Shown here: positions 1-8,947 of the stretch, one piece after another
How positions within the stretch are numbered: the stretch's first letter is position 1
Layout: each line of letters opens with the position of its first letter
Source: Pagrus major
Lineage: Eukaryota > Chordata > Actinopteri > Spariformes > Sparidae
Length of the DNA: 64,000 nt
Assembly: GCF_040436345.1 (NCBI RefSeq)
Contig: NC_133216.1
Location: 3,004,533-3,068,532, forward strand
Direction: 5' to 3'
Translations under genes and position numbers: made by a program
The notes under the pieces: generated by a model
What the model saw: the letters and a program-made list of their open reading frames with translations, nothing else
Told to the model about the DNA's origin: nothing
The model's database searches: none

Positions 1-601
1 AGTTTAGGGGTCACTGTTTGAGAGACACTTCTTGTCACATCCGTTTTAAACTGGATTTATCTCCTGAATCTGACTCTATAATCTAAATTAGATGCTACTG
101 TCAGTCATTAACAGCAATTTAAAATAACTGCACTGTTCAGCCATTATGTTCTGATCCAAATTTACTGATTTCACTCTACATTTCACACTACACACTTTAT
201 TTCTGACGGTTCATCTGTTAGCTAGCTCTCCACTGGCCCCAGTCATGAAGCTAACGCACCAGCTAAACCAGAATATGAGACCTTAAAGTTCAATAGCAAA
301 TATATTTCACGATAATTGAGGTCCACTACAGCCGCACTCTCAACCGGACCGGGTTTAATACGAGTGCTGGGCTCATGCCGGTGGGTCCATGCCCGGCGGC
401 TGCGGGCAGAGCCATGTTAGCTAGCCAAATGAGGAGGACGCGGCGCCGGCAGCATCTGGATCAATCCTCTCCCGATCAGAGGTGAATAAGCTCGACTAAC
501 ACCGGAGGGAACACGAAACAGTTGTATCCCAACCGACACGACCTCATTTGTACATCATCTTGCTGTCTGTGCGAGTAAAACGGTGATAAAACAGCGCTAA
601 C
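1..601 (-). other. rps3 intron 1 (partial)
   Basis: Sequence downstream of the first rps3 exon on the minus strand. It is GC-rich around 350-480 and otherwise AT-rich. Human RPS3 introns host U15 box C/D snoRNAs, but I could not find a convincing C box and D box pair here. Confidence 0.6.
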
Positions 602-631
602 CTTCCTCTTCTTGGAGATTTGCACCGCCAT
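602..631 (-). CDS. rps3: Ribosomal protein S3, first coding exon (partial gene)
   Basis: Read on the minus strand, the exon encodes MAVQISKKRK, identical to the N terminus I know for vertebrate ribosomal protein uS3. It is followed at once by a GT donor (601-600), matching a very short first coding exon. RPS3 is a component of the 40S subunit near the mRNA entry channel and has reported roles in DNA repair. Only 10 residues are inside the window; the rest lies to the left. The upstream sequence has the features of a ribosomal protein promoter, which supports the call. Identification rests on ten exact residues plus promoter type, so it is strong but not complete. Confidence 0.9.
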
Positions 632-711
632 CTTCAGACAGGCCGTAGACAGGAAAGGACCCTCAACGGAGGCGGAAATGCATTTATACCAAAAAGCATC
701 ACTTCCGGTGA
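632..711 (-). promoter_or_regulatory. rps3: rps3 core promoter with TOP start, TATA box and ETS site
   Basis: On the minus strand a pyrimidine run, CCTTTCCTGTC, begins near 658 and fits a 5' terminal oligopyrimidine (TOP) start. A TATAAAT box lies at 688-682, about 30 bases upstream of it. An ETS-type CACCGGAAGT site lies at 710-701. TOP starts place ribosomal protein mRNAs under mTOR/LARP1 translational control. The 5' UTR would be only about 27 nt. The start site is inferred from sequence, not mapped. Confidence 0.75.
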
Positions 712-954
712 CGCCGAGTCCAGGCTGTCGTTGGGATTTGTAGTTTTTTTTTATTTAGAGCCGCAAAAACGTACTTTTTAGATTTCAGCAGTAGGTTAGC
801 TAAATATCAACCAGAGGAAAAAATGTCAAATTATTTACAATGTTTCCTTTTTTAATAATAACTTTAAAAATATTTAAGGAGTGACAGGCTTAGGAAATAT
901 CACACGATACTTCAGACTGCTGTGTGTTGCTGCAGCGCCACCACAAAACTGTTA

Positions 955-968
955 CTGCCATCTACTGG
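955..968 (-). promoter_or_regulatory. CTCF-like motif
   Basis: On the minus strand CCAGTAGATGGCAG fits the 14-position core consensus CCASYAGRKGGCRS at every position. It lies in the gap between two divergent promoters. Motif match only; short matches of this kind also occur in fish repeats. Confidence 0.35.
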
Positions 969-1437
969 CGAAACATCGACACTGCACTACAGCTGCTTCA
1001 GCAGACAGCAAGTCCATTTATGTTTAAAACATCTGCTGTTCTTTTTTAATAATAACAAAAATAAATAAATCAAATCAAATCAAAGGAGGAGTTCAAGGTT
1101 ATAAAAAAACACTAAACACAATAAATACATAGATGAAGGTGATTTCATTGCCATCGCTAGATTAAGAAATAAAGTCAGTTATCTAGAAATTATTTGTTTT
1201 GTCTTATGCTTATGCTGATGGTATTTGATACCAGATACTTACCAAGTTAAAATTGAATATAGTTCATGTATGAAACCTAATTAACTACAGTTTGATTTAA
1301 CCTGTTCCTCACAGTCCTGTGTGCGCTGCAGGTTTGATGTCGAGTAAATGGTCACAATCAAGTGTAGGAATGAAAAAGAAAAACAAGGGAAAGACGAGGA
1401 GGTATCACATCTGTAAGCTCTCCTGCCTCTGCAGCTT

Positions 1438-1629
1438 TTAGCCCAAGCTGACACACACCAGTCCCCAGATGGAGATGAACAGGAGGGGGAGATACAGGAG
1501 GAATGTAACTGGGATGGAGCCAGCCACAGCCAGAATACAGCACCTGCTGCTCTCAGGGTGGCTCCTGTCCCTCACTTGCAGTGTCCTAAATCTCACATCA
1601 ACTGATTGAGAAGGAATATCTGGACACAT
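1438..1629 (-). other. Short ORF with a C-terminal hydrophobic segment, possible small membrane protein
   Basis: A 63-codon minus-strand frame starts MCPDIPSQSVDVRF and ends in about 33 mostly hydrophobic residues that include VTFLLYLPLLFISIWGLVC. This would be long enough for one membrane helix at the very C terminus, as in tail-anchored proteins. The sequence just upstream (CAGTCTCAG before AAAATG) could be a splice acceptor. I do not recognise a family and see no clear promoter or poly(A) signal, so it may be chance. Confidence 0.2.
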
Positions 1630-2030
1630 TTTCTGAGACTGCTATTTCAGACACCTTCCCAGCAAAGGATGACACGCTGGGGTTTGTTGTAGGGCTCACT
1701 TGAATAGAGGAAAGACACACAGCTGTGCCTCTGAGGTTGTTTCAGAGGATGCAATTGCAGATGTTTCCTGTGAAAATAATACAACCGCAAAAAAAACAAC
1801 CATGTCATCCGAAAAATAAAAGAGACTTAATGGATACAGTGACGTGACACTGATGAGAGCTTACATCCTGGAGTGAAAAGTCAAGTCACCATGGGTCTCC
1901 TGGGTCAGTGAGTGTGACTGCCTCTGGATTAGCTACATGTGAGTGCCAAAAATAAAGGATTGTTCCTTTAAAAATACGGACGTTTCTCCCTTTGCGGTCC
2001 AGTAGGGTAGACCTTATAGTCAGCTGTTTT

Positions 2031-2281
2031 CCTTGCTTTTTTCATTGTTGACTAAAATAAAATATGTGCTATTTATATACGACCATATAGTCTGTCTTCA
2101 AATATGCCGTTGTAAAAACGCTTTTATGAAAACATTTTCCTTGACGCGGGAACGTTTAATTCGCATTACACCCCCCATAAAGCGGTGGTATCGTCCGCTC
2201 CCCGGAAACGCCGGCGACAGCCTAAAACCCCGGTGAAGCAGAAGTCGGACTGATTTGTCAGCCAGCCGCTAACTGTAAAAA
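2031..2281 (+). other. dcun1d5: dcun1d5 promoter region and 5' UTR exon 1
   Basis: A CpG-rich stretch around 2150-2240 ends in a good donor, GTAAGT, at 2282. Spliced to the exon at 4001, it forms the non-coding first exon. An in-frame TGA at 2251-2253 and no ATG after it mean the upstream frame cannot start here. The 5' limit of the exon is not visible in the sequence. Confidence 0.5.
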
Positions 2282-4000
2282 GTAAGTGTTTGTAGTATTT
2301 TGAAGGACTTTCCGTGGTGTTGATTATGTAAACAAGCAACTCGTTTATACGTTGTTGGAACTGGGTTCAGGTGGATTTGACAGGTCTTTGACATGTGTGT
2401 TGACAAAATAGCTAACGTTAGCAAGTGTAGCTGTGACACCCGCGGTGCTGCGCTAATGTTAGCTAGCAAACAAAAGAAGTCTCCCGGCAGCAAAGACTGA
2501 ATAGCAGAAGATTTTTAAACTAATAATGTTTGTTTTTATGTTGTAATTAAAGTGTCTGTGACGTTTAATCGACACGAGGCGCGAGGTCTGGTCGCGATTT
2601 TAAATATTAGTCATCCTAAGCTCGTTAGCCTTCAGCTAGCGTCCACGGACGAGTCCTGAAGCTGTTTTTATTTAAAGACAGCAGGTTACAACAGGAGCCA
2701 GAACACAGTTTCATATTTGTTTCTCAAATGTGATGATTTGTTGGCTCAGCCTGTCCATCTCTACTGATTTTTGTTGAAAATACGTCCTACGGTAGTGGGT
2801 TTATTTCCATATTTCATTATTATTTAATTTGATCAGAAATGTTTGTAAATAAAAAGTGTTTTAAACTATGTTTTCTCTGAGTAATACTGAGTTACTCAGG
2901 TAATGTTAGCCTTTATATTAATCACTGCTATTAAGTGTGAGCACAGGAGAAAAATACATTGATGACGCAATATTATTATTATATTATTACATACAAATTA
3001 ATTGCACTAATGCTTTATTATTGGTATCTTCTTAGTTAGTTTTAAACCATACTATTAACGTGGTATTCTTACATTTTTTGTCAACATAACTCAGATGATG
3101 GGAAAAAACACTGACATTTGGTAAATTATGAGTCGTGCTCAAAGTCTCTAAGTCTGTTAAGCCTCCTTCATACAGTGATACTCTAAATACCAATTTCCGA
3201 TATTCACTTTTAATCTCTACAGGTGATATTGTAGTTGAATTTTAACTCTACTCTTAGAAGTTTGTGACACATGTTTTTTTTAGGACACCTGTCCACATAT
3301 ACTGAGTCTCATCTTCATGGTTTTGGCTCATGTACCATAGTTCCACTGAAGGGAAATTTTAATGTTTCAAGTGGTTCAGGTAACCGTGTGCTCACACTTG
3401 CCGACACGTTGGGGAAGACCATTTCCTGTTTATAACCAGGTCCACAAAGAAATGGAATCACCTTTTGTGATGATCTGGAAAGCCGACTAAGACTTTATGA
3501 GTCAACATTAGCAGCCGACCTCACAAATGTGGTGTTCAGACACACTTCAGTGCTCCATGAACAAACTCAGCCCCCTTCTTCATTTAAAAGAGGCCACTGT
3601 TTTGGCACAGTGGGGTTTTCATAATACAAGACTCCATAAGGGCAAAATAAGGCCGGGTTCACAACACAACGCAACGCAACGCAGTGCAGCTTCATCCGGT
3701 AATAAGCTGCATCTGCTAACCACGTCAGTGAAAGCATTTATTCCTGGCAAATGACTTTGTGAAGTGAACTGTGTGTTTTTACTGCACATCACATCACAAT
3801 CGTGAAGTAAATGATGGAGGATAAAATAATTGTTGTAATGCAGTTGATAATAATTTGAGTTTCAACTAGATGCTGTTAGGGTTAATAAAAAAAATAAATA
3901 ATGAAGTAAGTAATGTCTATCATGCATGTTTGACATTCTCTGAGTACTAATGATATCTTTCTCGTGTTAATTATGATGTGTTTACTTCAATCCAATCCAG
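2282..4000 (+). other. dcun1d5 5' UTR intron
   Basis: AT-rich sequence with no coding exon that I can support. The + strand ORF at 3527-3754 shows no recognisable motif and is probably chance. Confidence 0.5.
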
Positions 4001-4438
4001 GTCATTCGGCAGACATCTGCACTGTATCAGAAACACTGGACAAGCTTGTGAGTAGTCATGTTAATTTTTAAATGTAGCTAATGCAGTCCAACATTTACAC
4101 AGCGATAATACTTCTACACTTTGCAGCACAATGTTATCTCGGTCTTAATATCTCGCCTTTGACTTGATTAAAGTTTTATAAAAGTGTGCATGGATGTTTT
4201 TATGACGTTGTGATTTCCTTTATTCCAGAATCTCTTAGATTTGAATGGACAGGGCAGCCAGAAGTACACAGGTATGACCTCCATCCTGCACACGTTATCC
4301 TGAAATGGATTATTGATTGTTGGCTTGTATTGTCATCTGTAGGTGGATTTGTTATCTGAATACACCCTGCCAACATGTGATTTTAAAAGAATCTCTTCTT
4401 CTGTAGCCCAGCTAGTGAAGCCCACTAAAGGTTCAGTG
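4001..4438 (+). other. dcun1d5: dcun1d5 upstream exons (4001-4047, 4229-4271, start of 4407-4509)
   Basis: Three segments with good AG and GT borders join in one continuous open frame with the MPVVKKKRK start at 4439. The joined frame reads HSADICTVSETLDKLNLLDL and onward but contains no ATG before 4439. It resembles the DCUN1D4 N terminus (HSD...TLNKLNL). A separate 11-codon uORF runs from 4245 to 4415 across the exon 3/4 junction and stops 23 nt before the main ATG. I therefore treat this stretch as 5' UTR, with a possible N-terminal extension if another first exon supplies an ATG. Confidence 0.6.
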
Positions 4439-4772
4439 ATGCCTGTGGTGAAGAAGAAGAGGAAGCTCCCTAATGCAGATGATAATGAGCACAAGTGTAA
4501 AATCACAAGGTAAACACACGTTCACTCACACCATAACTTTGTATGTCTGTCCTCTCTGGTCATCTACCAGTAGTGCATGACATGTCCCCAGGCATTTTTT
4601 CAGTGTATTACTGAGTTGGGTGTGTTTTGTAGCATGTTTGTGAAACCTCTGGTGCGTAGCTGGTGAGTTAGAGGCTCTCTGTTGGGGAAGAGGACCACTG
4701 GCTGAACCCTGCAGCAGCCAGAAAAAGGACTGGCAGGGTTGTCTTTCACCTGGCAGGAGGCAGACTGAACCC

Positions 4773-4859
<87 letters not shown>

Positions 4860-7800
4860 TTCAGAGTTATGTTCTTTCTACGCACTTGGGGAAACACAGC
4901 ACTCAGCACATACTTGTCCTCTTAATCAGCGCTGCTTCAGGAGGAGGAGCAGAGCTTTAATGCTGTTTGGGTTTTATGTGATTACATGCGCATGTGTTTC
5001 ATGTTCAGAAGTGTGTCCTGACCATGTGAGACATATTAAAAAGTTAAAGGAAAAGTTGACCCTTAAAATGAAAATTCAGTCATTATCTCACCACCCTCAT
5101 GCTGATGGCGAGTCAGGTGAAGTTTCGTAGTCCACATACATTTTAAAGTCCCCAGCTACTTCAGTTGTTTTTGATATATTTACATTAAACCTGCATCACT
5201 TAAATTAATAATTTTTTCTTACCATTATATTATAAGTTTATTTAATCCCTAAACCTGTGGTCTGCGTTGTAGTTTCACCCGACCTCAGATCCGTGGGGCC
5301 AGGCCGATCTCTGAGAAGCTGTTCTCCAATAAGAAGTGCCTGGCCTGGTTCCACGAGTATGCCGGCCCCGACAAAGTGGTCGGTCCGGAGGCCATGGAGA
5401 AGTTCTGTGAAGACATCGGTGTGGAACCAGAGAATGTGAGTCTGTCACTTTCCCTCAGCCTATTCATGACCTGGGCGTGGATTTATCAAACAACTAGTTT
5501 TCCTTCTTTCCTTCATTTCCACTGCCACAGACAGACTGTGGCCTTTTTTATAATTCAAGAAAACTTTCTGGAGAGAGAGTACACAGTTTTCTGTTCACAT
5601 CCAACAATGTTGTTTTTAAAAAAATGTATTTCCTCTCTTTCTTGCAGATTATCATGTTAGTTATAGCCTGGCATCTAGAAGCAGCAAATATGGGATTCTT
5701 CACAAAAGACGAGTGGCTCAGGGGAATGACGTTATTACAGTAAGAAAACTAAAATTTTTCAGTTTTGTGGTGCTTAAAACAGAATTTACTAATCAGACTT
5801 CGTCTTGTTCTCATCATCTTGATTAGTTTATGAACACATGAATATACCATAGACTCTGTGTACAGACAAAAGCTTTAAGCTCTCTTGTACTTTGACACTC
5901 GGGCATCTTTTATTCTCACTAGACCTGTAAGAAAAACTGTTTGGCATGTTGTCTTTCAACTACTTGCAGGTGTGACTGCACAGAGAGGTTACAGAGCAAA
6001 CTGGATTACCTGCGCAATCAGCTCAATGACTCTGTGGTCTTCAAAAACATCTACAGATATGCCTTTGACTTCTCCAGAGTGAGTCTGATGTGTTTTGTTT
6101 GTGTATTTTTTTTTTTTTTGTGTTGTGTAGAGTACACCCACTGTGGTTTAACTTTGCAGCAGAGATGAGTTGAGATTTTAATGGAAGGAATGTGCAGCCT
6201 TGTTTAACAGTCAGATTAAATATTACCACAGAGCTCTGTGGAAAAGTCACCATCAGCAGGAGTAACTGGATCAAAACAGACTGAAATGGTCTCAACAGTT
6301 CTGTTGCCTCCCGCTCACTGTTGTTGTCTTTGTGCTTCTGTTGTGTGATCAGGATAAGGACCAGAGGAGTTTGGACATGGACACGGCTAAATCCATGCTG
6401 GCCCTGCTGCTCGGGAGAACTTGGCCTCTTTTCCCCGTCTTCCAACAGTTCTTGGAGGTAAATCCGTTGGTCTCATGTGGTTGTATGGGCAGGCCAGTGA
6501 AAAGTGCTTTGCAGTAATTAATGTTGTACAAGCACTTAAGTTGATCTTATAGATCACTAACACATTTTTCTCTAAAAGCAAAACAAGTGTACAGATGCAT
6601 TTCCATCTTTTTCTCCTCACCCCTCACTCTTCTCCTGTTTGTCTCTCTCACAGCAGTCGAAGTACAAGGGGATGAATAAGGACCAGTGGTATAACGTTCT
6701 GGAGTTCAGCAGGACCATCAACACAGACCTCAGTAACTACGATGAAGACGGAGCTTGTGAGTAAACCAGCAGCTCACTGTCACCTACATTCACACTCTGA
6801 GCCTTCAGTAGAAACTAAGGGCGTGACCCGGTGACTTTAGCTGGATTTATTCTTACATTGTACCTGGCGGCTACATGCGTCGCTGTCACAGGAACTGTGT
6901 TTAGTCAACATGGGCTCCTTGTGTTTTCATCTTCACGTGTCCAATGCTGCGATGATTATAGATGGTGAAGACGACATGAAGCAGGTTGAGAAAAGGCTCA
7001 GTCTCCTTTTCAATAACCCACATCCAGCAAATCTCCACTGCTAACTGAAACAAACTATTATTTTCATTGTTGATTCATTACATATTTTCTCGATTAATCG
7101 ATTTTAATAATTTGGTCTATAAAATGGTAAAAAATTTAGATCAGTATTTCCCAATGCCCAAGATGACGTCCTCAAATGTCGAGATATTCAGTTTCCAGAT
7201 GAAGGAAACTAGAAAATATTCACATTTAAAAAGCTGGAATCAGATGAACTTTCTTCAACGACTCAAACTGATTAATCGATGATCTAAATATAAATTTAGA
7301 AGTTGACGACTAACTGCTCACCACAATCACCTCTCTGTTACTAAATTAAACATCATTAATGCAGCGACCGCACAAAGTCGTTCAATATTCAGTGATGAAA
7401 CGAGACAGACGTTCCCACCATCGCTCTGTCTCTCAAAGGGGATAAAATAATCATACATATTGTATACACACCGCTGTTGGGTTCTAACCAGGTAGGATGC
7501 GTCTGTCTAGCTGGAGAAATCTGGCACTAGTTTGTTGTGGCTCCTTCCACTACAGAGAGAAAATCTCAGGATGTTGCTTCTCATCGAGCAGAGCAACGGT
7601 TATATGACACTGGATGAGGCAACACAGCTAATATGATAGCTTCCTCCATTTAGACTCTAATCTCTATGTTCCCTCTGAGGGTCATCACTGCCACTTACCT
7701 TTGAACGAATAAATAAAACAGACGTAAGTGCTGAAATAAGAATAAGTTACCAAAATTGATTGTCCAAGTCTATAAATTATAAAGCAGTTGCTTGTATACT

Positions 7801-8368
7801 TTTCCCAAATAAATCTGCAGATGTGGAAACACTCTCATATTTAGAGACATGTTCATTGTGTTCAAGTGCTGTGAGAATAAATAAATGTATTTATTGTGAA
7901 TAATTGACAAACTTTTACTTTCAAAGGGAAAAAAGCATTATAGAGACGGATGTGACAACTATTATTTTGATGTTTCACTTTTGGAGTAACCGTTATTAGG
8001 ATCAGGGCTGCAGGATATTGATCGTTTTGAACATTTTGAAGGGCATTGTTATTGTTGTTAATGCCATCACAGTAAGATTAGGCATAATATGTTAATTCCA
8101 CCTCAGGAGAGACTTGATGATCTTTGCAATTAGGTGGAAAAAACATGTGCATGTATCAGTATTGGCATCAGCAATGACCTGGAAAATACTGGCCAAATCC
8201 AATGTCTAGCATCCCTAATCCAATCTGGATCCAATTTTCTAACACAGCACCGATTGAGTTACTGTAGTTAAGTGTATTAATATCATTTCCGTCCCTGTGG
8301 TTTTGTTTGCAGGGCCAGTGCTGCTAGACGAGTTCGTGGAATGGCAGAAAACTTGGTCAGCATCGTAG
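4439..8368 (+). CDS. dcun1d5: DCN1-like protein 5 (cullin neddylation scaffold)
   Basis: Coding exons: 4439-4509, 5273-5435, 5648-5739, 5970-6078, 6353-6457, 6654-6756 and 8313-8368. They join in frame to 232 aa (human about 237). The basic MPVVKKKRK start acts as a possible nuclear localisation signal. It is followed by the PONY (Cullin_binding) domain, with [38 protein letters not shown] and [17 protein letters not shown]. The domain's acidic/Ala cullin-binding patch lies in the last block. DCN1-like proteins bind the UBC12/UBE2M E2 and the cullin WHB domain to speed NEDD8 transfer. DCUN1D5 rather than DCUN1D4 is supported by the start motif and by QCDCTERLQ. The C-terminal KTWSAS differs from the human tail. 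Poly(A) signals are near 8765 and 8776. The gene is tail-to-tail with the Ig-domain gene. Confidence 0.93.
4775..4858 (+). repeat. (GT)42 microsatellite
   Basis: Uninterrupted dinucleotide run of about 84 bases in dcun1d5 intron 4, roughly 265 bases after the exon 4 donor. In the transcript it would be a long UG run, a known binding type for TDP-43 and CELF proteins. The MCVCVC/THTHTH ORFs here are repeat artefacts. Confidence 0.98.
5037..5172 (+). repeat. Fragment of interspersed element family A
   Basis: Begins TTAAAGGAAAAGTTGACCC and includes CCACCCTCATGCTGATGG and GTCAGGTGAAGTTTCGTAG. The same order of motifs is found at 30044-30658 and 63320-63754. This copy is 3' truncated and lies in dcun1d5 intron 4. 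Confidence 0.75.
6757..8312 (+). other. dcun1d5 last intron
   Basis: A repeat-bearing intron. It holds a family B copy near 7050-7310 and low-complexity AT-rich sequence. A degenerate stretch around 7990-8250 also looks repeat-derived. No coding exon seen. Confidence 0.5.
7050..7310 (+). repeat. Interspersed repeat family B copy
   Basis: Contains TCGATTAATCGATTTTAATA, GCCCAAGATGACGTCCTC, ACATTTAAAAAGCTGGAATC and a terminal GATTAATCGATGATC. The same ordered blocks occur at 9962-10170 and 48525-48830, and in diverged form near 29690 and 41650. Probably a non-autonomous element that is widespread in fish; class not determined. Confidence 0.75.
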
Positions 8369-8947
8369 CAGACGACAACACCAAAAAGGAGAAGGAGGGA
8401 GAGAAAACTGAAGCCACAAACACAGGAGGAATCTCTTTATCGTTTCATACAAAGGAAAAACTGCAGTTTCACATCCAACCGACACAAATGGACTACAGAT
8501 CGTCCCTGTGGACTCTTTGTACACCCACATCCCTTCAGAGGTCGTCTCTGTGCATCGTCAGCCTCCTGTGGTCAGGAGGCCTTTCTCTCACCGAGTCGAG
8601 TTTTTATAGTGTTAATTTGGAGAAAAGAATAATGTGGAGGAAGAGTTCTTAAAATAAGAAAACAAAACAAAAAAAAATGAACTGAGAGAAGAGCTGTGGA
8701 ATTTATGTTTTCTTGATAATTATTTTTTCCCATTTTGTGTCTTGTTTGTAGATGTTTTCACAGTAATAAAAAGGAAATAAAAGTATGACAGGCTGCTTCT
8801 AACTGATTCGTACAGCCTCTGTTTCATTCAGCAAACACTGAAGTTCACATTGTATCACAGGAACTTGTTCCGAGTGTTTTGTCAGGTGGAACGTCCCTTT
8901 AAACTCCTGACATGATTATTATTATTTTGTCCACCCTCTACAATGTG

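Larger units (their letters stand above)
712..2030. other. Head-to-head intergenic region between rps3 and dcun1d5
   Basis: No confident gene is visible. It contains a perfect match to the CTCF core consensus at 955-968 and a short minus-strand ORF with a hydrophobic end at 1438-1629. AT-rich runs fill much of the remainder. The rps3 and dcun1d5 promoters must lie at the two ends. Confidence 0.6.

Noticed and set aside
1-601. U15-type box C/D snoRNA in rps3 intron 1
   Set aside because: Nearest C-box-like sequence has a mismatch and no correctly spaced D box or terminal stem was found.
4526-5130. ORFs of poly Cys-Val and poly Thr-His
   Set aside because: Direct translations of the (GT)n microsatellite in an intron.
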